Positions 21,959 through 34,041 of a DNA stretch of 64,000 nucleotides are shown one piece after another; the stretch's first letter is position 1; the number at the start of each line of letters is the position of its first letter. Source of the stretch: Aselliscus stoliczkanus. Its lineage: Eukaryota > Chordata > Mammalia > Chiroptera > Hipposideridae. The notes below the pieces were generated by a model. The model was given only the letters and a program-made list of their open reading frames with translations. It had not been told where the DNA came from and made no database searches. The stretch covers positions 34,472,352 through 34,536,351 of the forward strand of contig CM066728.1 of the NCBI GenBank assembly GCA_033961575.1, read 5' to 3'. The position numbers and the translations under genes were made by a program.

Positions 21959-24900
21959 AAGATAAAACACAGAAATTCCCATAAAACAAATTATAGCTTA
22001 ATGAGCAGACATTCTCATAACCACAGCCTGGATCAAGAAATAGAACTTACTAGTCCCCCCCAGAAACCCCTCCTTATGGGCCATCCCAATCCCACCTCCC
22101 TCCCACCAAGGTGATCCCTACTGTGACTCTTAGAACCGGATTTCCTGTTTCTTTCCAGTTTCCCACTGACATTTCTATGTCCTTAGACAGTGGAGTTTCA
22201 GTCTTGCCCATTTAAAAATCACATGTTTCCCTTGAGTCTCTGAATCTACAGGTTTTGACTCTGTTCTTTGTTGGCTTTATAATTAATCTGTTCAAATCTG
22301 GCCGCTTGCCCTCTAGAGTTCCCCAGTCTGGATGTTGCTGATTGCACACTGAAGGTGCAGTTCTGCACGTTCCCCTGTCCCTCTGCCCCTCGTATGTCCT
22401 GGCAGCTGGATCCAGGGGCTCGGTCAGATTCATGTCCAGCTCCTTGGGCAAGACTGTAGAGAGGATGTTTTTTTTTCTCGCTGGGAGGCACAGAAGGTCT
22501 GGTTGTCTCGCTTTCTGTGATGTTAGCAGCTATTGATACCCAATGCCTAAGTTCACTGATTCATTAGGACTGACAAATCATTAGTTCTTCCATTTCTTTT
22601 TCAGTTATTCTTTCTTAGTTATTAATTAATTACTTTTAAGAGACAACAGCAGGCATCTATGATTAGTTGAAACAATGATATAGTTCATAAAGAAAAAGCA
22701 GAATAAATACTTCGTTCTTTCCATTTAACATGTTTCCAGATAATGAATTCATCACCTATAATCCTCTAAAAGTACCCAATTATTTTGTTTAATATTGTTA
22801 TGAATTTATGGATTTTAACATATTTGGGTTTCAATCCATTGTAATTATCTTCCCTGTAGAAAATGGTATTTCAAGACCACAATCTAGGTGCCAAGAATGC
22901 CTCTTACTTACAGGTTGGCCATTTGTTTTAGTCCTCTTTTATAGACAGAGCCAGGAGATGATTTATGTATTTATTTATTGATCTATGTAAGTATGTATAA
23001 ATTTTAAGATACCTTAGAAATTTATACTAATTGCTCCTATTTAAATTCATACTTCAGAGTACTTTTACTTAGATTCTCTTGAAGTTTATCTGTATCTTCT
23101 TTCTTTTCATACTAAGAATCCTTGTTCTTAAGGTTTCAGAGGATGATTGAATTAGAATATTTCATGATTACTCATTTGTTTCATCCCATATTATATACAA
23201 ACGATCTCAGAATAATATTAACACTATCATACCAAATACAGTTACTAAGAAGAATCTTTTAAAATTTTGATCGCTTTATGCTCTCCTCATTCATCTTGTT
23301 GTTTTTTTTTGCAGTTGTACTGTATTCACACTGCCTGACCATATGGTCATTGCATCTTACACTCTCTCTTTTAATTTCTATTTGTCAACAAGTAACTATA
23401 TATTTAATGTTTACTGTGGTCCTTATGTCAGTGCCCCTCTTCTGGTTTTGTTTGTTTGTTTTTTTGCCTGAAACTTATTTTCTAGTATATTCCTCAGGGA
23501 GGGCCCATGGGAATAATCTTTACTAAGTTCTTGCTTGTTAATAACAATGTGTCTGCGCCCTTCATACTTGAAAGGGATTTTTGCTGGATATAAAACCCTT
23601 GGCTCATCTTTCTTTATTTGACCATATTTCTTTATTCTCTTTTGGCAGAGAGTGCTGCTTTCAAAGTCGAATAATAATACAATTTTCTTTTCCCTCATAA
23701 GACACTAACTTATTCTAGACATCCATAGCATTTTTTTTCCTTTTTTTATTTTTATTTTTTAAAGTCCAGTGATTTTTCTAAAGTAACTCTTAAGCTTAGC
23801 CATTCTGGCTTGATAGTCTCAAGTTTGCTGTGTATTATTTTGATTATATATTTAAATCTTTTTTTTTTTCATTTCAGGGAAATTAAAATGTTTTAAATAT
23901 TTATTGTTTAATATTAATTCTTCTCCCTTGCTTTGGTTTTTCTTCAAAGATTCTTAACTATTTCTCTATTAGATTTTCTTTTCCTGTCTTCAATATCTGT
24001 CACTATTTTCAAATCTTTTATATCCCTCGCTTTTTACTTTGTTCTTCCTGTTCTTCACCTTTTGTTTCTCTTTAGGCATATGCTGTGTTTATTTCCTCTT
24101 ATGTGCCTCCTGGTTTAGTCTTTATTTCTGAAATGCGCTTCTCTTTTATTTTTATTTTTTTCTGTGTTCTATTACCTTCTGAGTTTTTCTACCTATGAAT
24201 TATGTTCTTTTGTGTCTTATGTCATTTCATTTCCTGAAAGTCTTTTAACTTATTTTGAAATAATAAGCTATTGTTTTCGGCTCTCTCCCCATCCCCCCCC
24301 CCCCATCATTTTTGTGGCATGCTTTGATTGTTTATAGGGATATTATTCTGCTCTTTTTTTTTCTTCTTATAATTTTGTATGGAACTTGACCTCAGTATTT
24401 TCCTGTTTTTCTTTTTTATATGAAAAATAATTTCCTTGAACTTTAAGGAGGTAGGGTTTAAGATGGCTTTTTTAAGTTCATAGAGTTTAGTCTTCTGTTG
24501 TCATATAGTCAAAAATATGGGGCTGGCCGAGTGGCGTGGTGGTTAAGCGCTGGCTTGGGAAGCCAGCGGCCACAGTTCGGGTCCCACATATAAGGGCCAG
24601 TGACACTGCCCTCAAAAAAAAAAAAAAATATGGCAGTCTGCTTTCTGACATTTCCTGGCTCTGTTCTCCTCTCCTACTTTGACCTAGATCTATTTTTTTC
24701 TTTGTCTCTATTACCCCATCTTGTTCAATTTTGACCCTACTCCCAGCAGCTTTTCCTCCTGGAGAGGAGTCCTCAGGTCAGCCTTGAAAGTTCATAAAGA
24801 ACTTTAGCCCCTTCAGATCTTACTGTGGGCCCCTTGCCCATTCACTCGTGGCTCAGGCAAAACACCTCCTGGTTTCAGCGGCTATTCTCCAATTGGCCCT

Positions 24901-25150
24901 CCTCACTTTGCTGTGTAAACTTATTGGTTATTTGGGGGTTTTCTGGTCTCAGGTCCATCATCCTTGTTGCTTCCCTCTACTTACTTCTGCCCATACAGAC
25001 ACCATTCAGATCTTGTGGATGGTGGTAGTTTGTCTCTACCTGCTTGCATTTTGTTGGTCAAGGGGATACCTCTCCTCCAAGCATTTGGTTCTGCTATGTA
25101 CTTAGGTGCTGTGTCCATTTTATGTGGAAATTCAGAGATTGAAAAACCAA
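21957..25150 (-). mobile_element. Old HAL1/L1-related element, antisense
   Basis: The left part (21985-22250: cctggatcaagaaatagaac, then cccacctccctcccaccaag) resembles an old L1-type 3' UTR in reverse. The T-rich right part (23560-24470) has landmarks of antisense HAL1 ORF1: tttgctggatataaaaccct, then tttcatttcagggaaattaa, cctgtcttcaatatctgtca and gtatggaacttgacctcagt. The coding frame is destroyed. The middle part (22250-23270) is too decayed to assign and could include other repeats, so the single-element reading is tentative. A young SINE is nested at 24521-24623. Confidence 0.5.
24521..24623 (+). mobile_element. Short tRNA-derived SINE
   Basis: The sequence starts ggctggccgagtggcgtggt and continues with an 8-bp perfect hairpin (gctggcttgggaagccagc), a B box (cagttcgggtccca) and ccagtgacactgccctc plus poly(A). 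The flanks carry the 10-bp duplication aaaaatatgg at 24511-24520 and 24624-24633. Confidence 0.9.
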
Positions 25151-26517
25151 GTTGCCACAGTCATCAGTCTAGAATGACCTAGAACGCTTTGAAACCTCAT
25201 GTCTCTTTATCATACACTGTTCGAATAGGGAGGAAAGACCCTTGGTACTTCAATCATCTCCTTCCACATTTGAGGAAACTCAGGGAAGTTAACTTGTTTA
25301 CCAAGGCCAGATGAATAGCTTAGCACCAGAGCCAAGGTTACTCATGTTCTTTTTGCACATGGGATATTATACTGACAAAAATTTTCAGTTTTCACCTAGA
25401 TGAGAACTTCACTTAAAATATTTTCGTTCTGATTATAAAAGTAATAAAAATGTGATAGAAAAAACTAGAGAGAATTATACTGTTTCATTGGTAGGCTCTG
25501 GTGAACTAAAATGTTTTTAATGCTTTTATTTTTTGTCATAAGATTGTGTTTTTTCTTTGAGAAAGTTATTTTTTTTAATAAAGAAAAATACACAATGGTG
25601 TTAAGCAACTGTGTTTTCTACTTTGCAACCATCCAAAGCCAACCATTAAGAGTTCTTATTGGTGAGGTTTTTTTATTTTGTTTGTTTTTAAGAAAAGAAA
25701 TCATGAATGCTTTTAACTAGAAGCTGGCACGTATCACAGTTCTGGATTTTAAAAGGTGACCAGGAAGGTATTTCTTAAAATTTGAGCCTACAAAGACAGA
25801 GTAGCTGTGCAAAATATTGTAAGATGATAATGGAAAACTTTTTCTCCGCTATGTCAAGGATTGATTCAGCTCCATTCTAACACATTCAGAGATAATACTT
25901 TTTGATGGATGGTTTTACTCCTAATGTCAGTTGTCACTTTCTCGTGCTGTTAATTATCTTTGAGTTGTTTGCATTCTTACACTAAATATACATAAAAATT
26001 ACTCTGTTCCTTTTTCTGGAGATGTCTTCCCAGTTCAGATACTGGAACCCCGGAAAGAGAACATGAGAAAAGATGGTCAGACTTGCCATTTCATACCTTT
26101 GATAAAGATAAGATTTATGTAAGAAGAAATAAGAACAGTGAAATGATTGTGCCACGCTTTCTGTATATGCCTTGATAAGTGATTCATGTTTGAGGACTGA
26201 CCAGACTGTGAAAGATTAAGTTCATGTGTAAATTTATGCTCTGTGGTTTTAGTAAGTTTTTATCAGTTCTCTAAATATTACAGAGACACAGTTAAACTGA
26301 TATGTAAAATGGGAACTTTGGGGGTGTTCATCTAAAATAATCAAAGTGAGTATCAGCATCTGTTGAGTAATTATTAATAGTGATACTGTAATTAGTTGAA
26401 TAAAACAAAGTTCATTATACATTGTCATGAGATCAACCTGTCCGTGGAGTTTTGAGAATAGTGATGGGAAGGGAAGAGCTGAGTAAGTCCAATATCAATA
26501 TGATGAGGAAGACAGAG
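25151..26517. other. Intron 2 sequence, possible MIR remnant
   Basis: 25240-25330 (cacatttgaggaaactcagg, then ccaaggccagatgaatagct) may be an antisense MIR remnant. The rest is unrecognised AT-rich sequence. Confidence 0.4.
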
Positions 26518-27002
26518 TATTAGTTTTCTATTGCTGTGTAAAAATTGCCACGAACTGACTGGCTTAAAACAATACACATTTATTATCTCAGTTTCTGTGC
26601 ATCAGGAGCCCAAGCATAGCTAAGCCAGGTCCTGGGCAAGTTTTCAATCAAGGTGTTGGAAAGAGCTGAATACTCATCTGGAGGGTTCAATTGGGGAAGA
26701 GACTACCTCCAAGCTCACTCATATTGCTGGCAGAATTTATTTCCTTGTGGCTATAGGATTCATGGAAGCTTGCTTCCTCAAAGCCAGCAACAGAGAGATT
26801 TTGAAATAAATCTGCTCACAAGACAGAGTCTTATACAACATAATGTAATTATGGGAGTGACATCCCATCACTTTTGCCCCATTGTATCAGTGAGAAGCAA
26901 GTCACAAGTCCTACCCAGACTCATTGAGAAAGGTATCACCCAAAGGCTGAATACAGGAGATGCAGGCATCATAGGGACCCCTTAGAACTGTTCATCACAG
27001 CT
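26518..27002 (-). mobile_element. ERVL-MaLR-type (MLT1-like) solo LTR, antisense
   Basis: The start tattagttttctattgctgt, followed by actggcttaaaacaatacac, catctggagggttcaattgg, gggagtgacatcccatcact and gagaagcaagtcacaagtcc, matches the layout of old MaLR LTRs in reverse orientation. No coding capacity. Sub-family not decided. Confidence 0.55.
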
Positions 27003-27044
27003 TTCTAGGGGATTGGATTAATAACATCACTATTAGCTTATACC

Positions 27045-27300
27045 AATAGTGACCATTATCATATTTCTTTACCTCTGTTGTATGCCAGACAATATGTCAA
27101 GCATTCCACATGCTTTATCTGAGCTCTCATAATGACCTCTGGTATAGATACTATTAACATCCCCATTTTGCAAATGAGGAAATAGAGGTTTAGGGAATTT
27201 GAATATCTTGCCCAAATGTATGTAGCCAAAATGTACCAAGGGTCAGGACTTGAATCCAGGTTTCTTGAGGATCCATAACCGTACTAATCCTGTATTCTCT
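27045..27300 (-). repeat. MIR SINE fragment, antisense
   Basis: tgttgtatgccagacaatat, then catccccattttgcaaatga, ggaaatagaggtttagggaa and gtcaggacttgaatccaggt follow the reverse-complemented MIR over nearly its full length. Confidence 0.8.
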
Positions 27301-28762
27301 TAAGCTGCGCAGCCTGCCTCTAGCATCTAGAGGGGATCTGGGGTGGGGGCATGGGGCGTGGGTTAATTTGGTTTAAACATCCTTACCCTTGAACAGATAC
27401 ACTGACATGTGTGTGCATTTTCACCCACATTCAACAGCGCCGTTAGTGGACAGCTTTGTGGAAAACTGGCAAAGATCTTACGTCGTCCAGACTCGATGAT
27501 GCTTTCAGCACATTTGCTGTTTGTTTAGTACTGACAATTATTGTAAATTAACTTAACTGTGTTTTTTTAAGTAGTACAGAAGGAGATATTTTCGGCAAGT
27601 TTATGAGCCCTTTTGAATTTGGTAAGGGGTACTATGGACCACTTTCTATTTCTAAGCTCTCTATCTTTAGAAAGCAAGTCTTCTCGATTTTCTACCTCTT
27701 AGCTTTCAGAAGAGAACATACAGTTTTCATTAAATGTAATGAAGACAGTGCTTTCTTTTCTCTTTCTCTTGTGAAAGCTACTTAAGGATGTAGTTTGCAT
27801 GCATCCTCTTTGTCAGGACCCCTTTGACCCCGTTCCTTTCCTACTTGTTTGCATATACTCTAGCTGTTTCCTCGCTTCTCCATGGCATTCACGTTTACAC
27901 TGGACCTCTTTGTTTAGTCGGCTGGTTCCTCCCACTTTCCCCTTGAGAGAACCTGGGCAAGGACTAAAAATGAAGATGAGCAGTTAGTTACAATCAATCC
28001 AATGTGACCCTGAGAAAGCAGCATTACTTAGTATATTTCCAAAGGAAGTGGTGCTGACCGCCTCCACAGGATGGTTGAGAGGGCTAACGAATTAATGAGA
28101 GCGTTGCATTTTTCAAGAATGGAGCTCATAACACTCTTAGGTTTGACAGCTGAGACTAATGTGATGATTAAAGATCTGTGGCCTCTGTGGAGTAAGATAA
28201 AACCCAGGGAAGAACATTAACAAAACCATAAAGCTCCTTTGCATCACCACATTGCACAGGGTTTTTCCAACAAGGGCTCAATCTCTTAGGCAGGTCTGTC
28301 TCGAGGCTGACTCACAGCTTAATCCCTGGTTGCACCAATAGCAGAGATGAGCCTAAAGCGCTTTTATTCTTGGTGGTTGTAATGATGATGTTGCTTGTTT
28401 TTATTAAACATTTTGCATATAGGCAAGTTTTCCAATTTATGTGGCTAGACACAGGTATTTATATAGATTTTTATTTGCTTCATCATCATGTTAGGAGAGC
28501 TGAAACCTAGAGAAGGAGCTTAGGAAGTGCATTAACTGCCAGATGAAATTCCGAAAAAACAAAATGTCATCATATCCAATCTCAATCTTTTTTTCTTTGC
28601 CCTTCAAACTGAAAGCCTCTAGTTTCAGGAGAGACCCACACTCCTGATGACACTGACCTCCAGAAATTCATGGCCAGCTAGATGCTGCAACCAGGGACTC
28701 CCTGGCTTTCCCGCACTGTGGGATCCAGGCTGGGAGGAGGGAGAACCCTGGATGTAATTACC
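27301..28762. other. Intron 2 sequence, nothing recognised
   Basis: No exon or nameable repeat. The 27995-28330 part looks unique. Confidence 0.5.
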
Positions 28763-28804
<42 letters not shown>

Positions 28805-28805
28805 A
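28763..28805. repeat. (GAT)n trinucleotide repeat
   Basis: Fourteen GAT units in a row within intron 2. An open frame through it (a run of Asp) is not part of a gene. Confidence 0.95.
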
Positions 28806-29424
28806 AAGCAGTAGCTTGTTGTTTGAAGACCATTTCTTATTTTGTTCAGCTGAAATTGTGTGGGATATGTCCATATAGTAAAAAGAAGTAAAAATCCCTT
28901 ACTTATAAGTTTTGCTAGAAGAAGCCACCATTGCTCTTTGTTCAGAACGTTGTCACTTAGCTGTCACTCTGACAGCTAAGGCTGACTTGGTGGAAGCTGG
29001 AGAGATTTAGAATCCCCCGTTTTATAGCCCCTGTGTCTACTTTGCCTTTTCAGTGCTCCCGGGGGTCGATGAGACTGCTGTTTGGGTTTCCTGGCTCTCA
29101 TTTGGTATTGTAAGCACAATAATCATATTTCCCAAGGTTCACCAGTAGTGGTTCAGAGCAGGAGAAGTAAGGTGGGACCACTCTGCTGTCACTCGAGATC
29201 TTCAGGCAAATCGTAAGGAGGACGCAGGTCAGGGAGCTGAGAGAGAGTACACCAGAAAAGGTTGTGACTACAGAGCTCAAAGCTTTACCCGCTTGATGCC
29301 CTAAACAGGAATCAGAGGGTTTCTGCTTGTTACCTAGATCAAAATACATAAATTAATCCCTTTACATTTAGTCTGTTTTCATCTATAAAATGGTTGCACC
29401 AATCGGAGTACACAGAGCTAACAC
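28806..29424. other. Intron 2 sequence, nothing recognised
   Basis: No gene or element supported. Confidence 0.5.
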
Positions 29425-29790
29425 ATAAACCTCCAGTTTTCAGGAGCTTAAGGTATCTAAAGTTTGTTTCTTGCTTCTTGCTAGGAGCTCAATGGGGCTG
29501 GCAGGGAACCTGGTGCTGCATGGCCTTCACCCAGACTCCCAAGCTGATGGGCCTCTACCATCTGGAATGGTGCCAGCAGCCATGACCTGGGGAAGGGAAT
29601 GTACGAAGAGGTCTTAAAGGCTTCGAGGCAAAAATGGCGTATATGCACTCATATCTCATTGGTCAAACAAATCACATGGCTATATCTAGCTTCAGTGGGA
29701 AGGGAAATAGGAGTATAACCCCACCCTTTGCATGGATGGAGGTGAACCAGAATCTTGGTGAAGGCCCCTCCTAGTTACCACAGGGGTACT
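29425..29790. repeat. Old interspersed repeat shared with 15420-15800
   Basis: It shares several blocks in the same order with 15420-15800, including tatctcattgg and cacatggctatatctagctt, and a preceding agtttgtttcttgcttcttg. Family not named with confidence. Confidence 0.5.
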
Positions 29791-31703
29791 GATGCTTAAT
29801 GTGATATGCATCCCACATGGTGATCTTGATGGATACCCATATACATAAGAAAATTTTGGATAGAAATGAACACTATTTGTAAAAGGAATGTGTTAATAGA
29901 TTATGAAAAAAATGAGTGAGTCTTTTTATCATATTTTTTAAGTGTCTACAACATACTTAAATTTTAACTTAAAAATAGAAAAACTTGTGCAAATGTTTGG
30001 TAATCATAGAAGTTATACCTCTTTTTCCTCTATAGAGTTGTTATCATTGTATAACCTTCTTCAATGAGACTTTACCGGGATACCTGCCATAGGTGACTCT
30101 TACATGCAGGTGTGGTTTTGAGCTTGACCCAACCCCTGCCCTTATGAAACAGAATATCACACACCCTCCCAGGTTCAAAAATGCTCTCAGAGTTCATGGC
30201 AACTTGGGATGGTGAGAGGTGCTGAGTCAGTCACAGTCCCGGAGTGTGATGATAGAATGGGCTTCACTTTACTGGCCAGTCCTGCCTGTGTGGGAGGTCA
30301 CCACCACGGCAGGAAGGCACCGATCATGCACAGAGTGGCTTTGTCTGTCCTGGGTGCCACCCACTCATCTTCTACTTTTCCTATACTGAAGTGCCACATT
30401 CCTGGGGTTGGCTCTTGCACAGTTTAATGAGAGGTCTAACAACAGTGTTTTGTTGGGTTCTTTTGGTCCCTGCAGGTAATGACTGGTCTCTTCCTGCACC
30501 ATTGCCCTCGTGGGAGTTGCCCTTCCTTTCCCTGAACCATGGCTTGGAAAAGCCCAGGGGATTTTTCACTAAAGTTGGAGATCAATGCTTCAACGTATCT
30601 TTGGCTGAGTACAATGAGTATGCCCAGAACGGGGAAATGTGGTTAATGAGATCCTGCAAGGGGGTGTTGACGTGTACAAATGAACCTTGAGCAATGTCTT
30701 CTCTGTTATTCATTCATCTAGAGGCTAGGAGTTTTGATAATTATTTTCCAGTCTTCTCTCTTCCCTGGGAAAGGAATTCTTAGGGCACCATCCCATGACC
30801 TCTTCTTTCCCTCACGCTCCACTTCTGTCCATGTTTCTTATTCTCCAGCTCCATGTAGCAGCTGCAACCACCGTTCCCTTCCAAGCAGGTATCACAGGGA
30901 TTTCCCCCATGGCACCTAGCACCATATCTTAGACATTACCGGAAAAAAGATGTATTTATTATTTTTAGAGGACGTATTCAATTATAGAGACTTTCTACCA
31001 TTAAAACAAAAAAACATACTTCTGGAAGAATATAAGAATGTAAACTGAATATCTTTGCCCTCAACTAAGAAAAACAATCTCTCTCCAATGTATTCTTGTT
31101 GCTACTCCCAAGTGAACCCCAAAGGTCCAAATATGCATTATAAGTCTTTTTTCTCCATTTAGCTCCAAGCACGGTTCCACCTGACTGAATCATCAGGCTG
31201 TCTCTTGTCTCTTGTTCATACTTGCACCCTCTAGGCAGATGTTCCAGTTAGAGGCAGGGGTGAAGCTGGTCCAACACCAGCTATCACGCTCTCACTATCC
31301 GGCCACCACCCATCTGCTCTTTGCCACCTGGGTCACCTTATGGGACCTTACCTTATAGGCAGCTCATAAGAGTCAACAGGAATGCCCAGGGTTGTCTTGT
31401 AGAAACATTACCACCTCTTCATTTTTTGAGTGAGGTTGTAGTTTCTTGTCTGCCTTAATGGCCTGTTGACCTATAAAGACTGTGAAGGATGAAGAATAAG
31501 TGGGAAATTAAGGGAGAGTGAGAGCTGTGGAGTTTGTGAGGGGAAGCATTTCACAGTAGTTCGTAGCCCTAGAGAACTGAATATGGAAAAACGGAAGATG
31601 AGGCGCCCATGAGATGGCAGTGTGCTAGGAGTCATGGTGTAGATAAAAATCCAAGTATTAGCCTGCAATTATGGTAAGCTCTGGAGCTGGTGAGAGTGTC
31701 AGC
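29791..31703. other. Intron 2 sequence, nothing recognised
   Basis: No exon, RNA or nameable element seen. The 99-codon frame at 30391-30690 has no known similarity and is probably chance. Confidence 0.45.
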
Positions 31704-31944
31704 TACATATACACATGTACATACCATGCACACATACACACACACTTTACACATATATACATGTACATGTCATGTACACACACAAGTACATATACACATA
31801 CACACACACTCTACCCATATACACATCTACATACCACATACCACACATGCACACACACACAAACATACATATACACGAGCGCGCACACACTCTACACATA
31901 TACACATGTACAGACCACATACACACACATGCACACACACGCAA
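31704..31944. repeat. Compound (CA)/(CATA) microsatellite
   Basis: About 240 bp of cacaca, cacata and catgta units with interruptions, arranged in three or four similar sub-blocks (each 'ctctacayatatacacatgtac'-like). Open frames of His/Thr/Tyr repeats here are artefacts. Confidence 0.93.
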
Positions 31945-33084
31945 TTTGGAGATGGGACTGAAGACCAATAGCAAAAGCTCATAGGTATTCTGTGGGGAAG
32001 GAGAGGAACAGTATTCTGCTGTTGGTGTATTCCAGAGAGCTATGAAGCCTTTTCATGTAGTGACGGAAATTGTCTCTGAGACGCTGCCATTTCGTGGGCC
32101 TGTGTGGTTTCTTTTAGTGTGATGGCTCATGGATGAGAAAGGCATACTTTAATGGAAAGCGTATTTGTGGCCGGTTACGGATTCATTCTGTTTAGAGAAG
32201 TGGCTTCGTAGATGTGGCTTTTTCACAGCCTGAATCCTTGCCTCTGATTCCACTGATTTCCTGAGTGTTTGACCTTGAGTGGAGATTCTTAGATGTTTCA
32301 GGTTGTCACTAACAGCAAAAGTCCTATCACTGTTTCTCTGAAAGTAGCTATCTCACGAAAGTCGATGATACAGTTTTCAGCAGCCTCGTTGCGTCTGATC
32401 TTGCTTCTGGAACTCTGAGCAGGCGAAGCTGCTGAGGGTCATCTTCATAGGTATGGTCCCTGCCATGATTTCCACTCAAGTACTGATCAACCTTCTTTGC
32501 TGAGCACTTCTCTTTCAGTATGAAGTTGGGCTTCGTGTTGTTTTCTGCTTGTATTTGAAGGCTTTGTATTCCTGCCCAGCAGCTTCTGTTACACTATTGG
32601 GAGCCTAGCAGATGTCAGGAGCGGGGAGGACATTGGAGGTAGTGGGTGAGAGGCCTTAACCTTGTCTGCAGCCACCAGCCCTGAAAGTGCAAAACAGGCA
32701 AGTGCATAGGGCTGTTGGCATTGGGGAAACCTCGCTGCAAATGAAATAAAAATTCATCTGCTGGACAGGAAATTAATCAGGGCTGAACATAGTAGACAGG
32801 AACATCAGCTAGACTCCTTGTTCCATCACTGATGAGTGTTTTATTATTATGTAAATGAAATTAAATGCACAGTGACTGGGGGCGATTGAGGGGGGAAGGA
32901 TAGAAATGAAAGATGTGAACAGGTTCCTTGGGATTTAAACTCTGGCAACAAAAATGTTTTTTTATAGCATCTGCTGCCTTCGTCCATCAAATGCTGAGCA
33001 ATGGAAGTTCCTCAGCCTTTTTCATCATTGTTTCTGCAAAGCAGCCTTCATATCAGTGTGATACAATGCAGTTTATTCGCTCCA
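31945..33084. other. Intron 2 sequence, possible conserved block
   Basis: No gene recognised. 32745-32895 is AT-rich and unique-looking (ggaaattaatcagggctgaa, tattattatgtaaatgaaat), the kind of sequence often found in conserved non-coding elements; not testable here. Confidence 0.4.
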
Positions 33085-33210
33085 TAACACTTCTAGGTCA
33101 CCCACCGTGAGCCAGGCCATATGCCAGGTGGCAGGGCTAAGTCATGAAAACACCTGGTCGTCCCTGCCTTCCAGGAATTGATAGCCCGGTAGGAAAGGAA
33201 TTTGGAAAGT
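33085..33210 (+). repeat. L2-type LINE fragment
   Basis: gagccaggccatatgccagg, then cgtccctgccttccaggaat and tgatagcccggtaggaaagg follow the L2 3' region order. Confidence 0.5.
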
Positions 33211-33431
33211 ATGAAGTCTGCAGATGAGAAATGGTGTCATACCACGTAGGATTATTGGGTTGAAAAGTAACTAAAACAGACCCCAGCAGACTTCAGCAAA
33301 AAAGGAATGAATGGGTAAAAGGGAAACCGAACAGTCATAAAGGAGTTTGGGAAAGAGGCTCTGGGGACATAGGGAGCAGGAACTAACGGACAGTTTCTCC
33401 AGGACCCTCAGGCAGGTGAATTGACTCCATG

Positions 33432-33546
33432 CAACCTTAGGGTGGTTAAGAGCTGGCTTGGGATGCTCGAGTCCCCAGTTTGGTCCCACATATGAGGGCC
33501 AGTGACACTGCCCTCAAAGAAAAAAAATAAATAATTTTTAAAAAAT
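33432..33546 (+). mobile_element. 5'-truncated short tRNA-derived SINE
   Basis: Begins inside the head (gtggttaagagctggcttgg), keeps the B-box area (cagtttggtcccacatatga) and gccagtgacactgccctc, then an A-rich, AT-interrupted tail. More decayed than the other short copies. Confidence 0.75.
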
Positions 33547-33898
33547 TAAAAAAAGTCAGGTTCTCAGAAGAGAGTAGCTGACGGGTCCAGCTTGAGCCAT
33601 TCGCCCAAGGGCAAAGAGGAGACTTGGGCAGTCCCACAAAGATTGTGTGCCACGGCAGAGGGCCTTTCCCCAAAGAGAGAAGGAGTGCTAGGGAGGCAAG
33701 GACTCAGATGGCCTCTGGCCATTGTAGAATTTAGCGGTTGTTACAGCTGGGGTTGCCGGCCAACGAGCAGGCCTACGTTTTCTTTCTGGCGTGCTCAAGG
33801 TTGAGGTGGTGATAGTTCGAGGCCATCAAGTTTAGAATCACGCCAGTCTGTGGGAGCCTCAACTCACGGACCCCTCTGTCTTGTTCTCTTGCTTCCAG
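33547..33898 (+). other. End of intron 2 before MCC exon 3
   Basis: Unique intronic sequence leading into the acceptor tract (ctctgtcttgttctcttgct) of exon 3. The 121-codon minus-strand frame over this area only mirrors the exon. Confidence 0.5.
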
Positions 33899-34041
33899 TG
33901 TGAGCAGTCCCACCTCATGAGAGAGCATGAGGACGTCCAGGAGCGCACGACGCTGCGGTATGAGGAGCGCATCACGGAGCTGCACAGCATCATTGCCGAG
34001 CTCAATAAGAAGATAGACCGCTTGCAGGGCGCCACCATCAG
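33899..34041 (+). CDS. MCC: MCC coding exon (exon 3 of the short isoform)
   Basis: This exon encodes CEQSHLMREHEDVQERTTLR followed by a charged helix ending RLQGATI, 47 codons plus 2 nt of the next Arg codon. It continues the MCC N-terminal coiled coil. The acceptor ttgttctcttgcttccag ends at 33898 and has a good polypyrimidine tract. The donor is AG/gtagcc at 34042, weaker than consensus at +4 to +6. The split Arg codon (AG then G) is completed by the next exon, which restores the REEDEYSEL run; reading straight on would hit a TAG stop at once, so the splice is needed. Compared with remembered human MCC, HSII replaces HSVI and QGAT replaces QGTT, both conservative changes. Confidence 0.96.
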
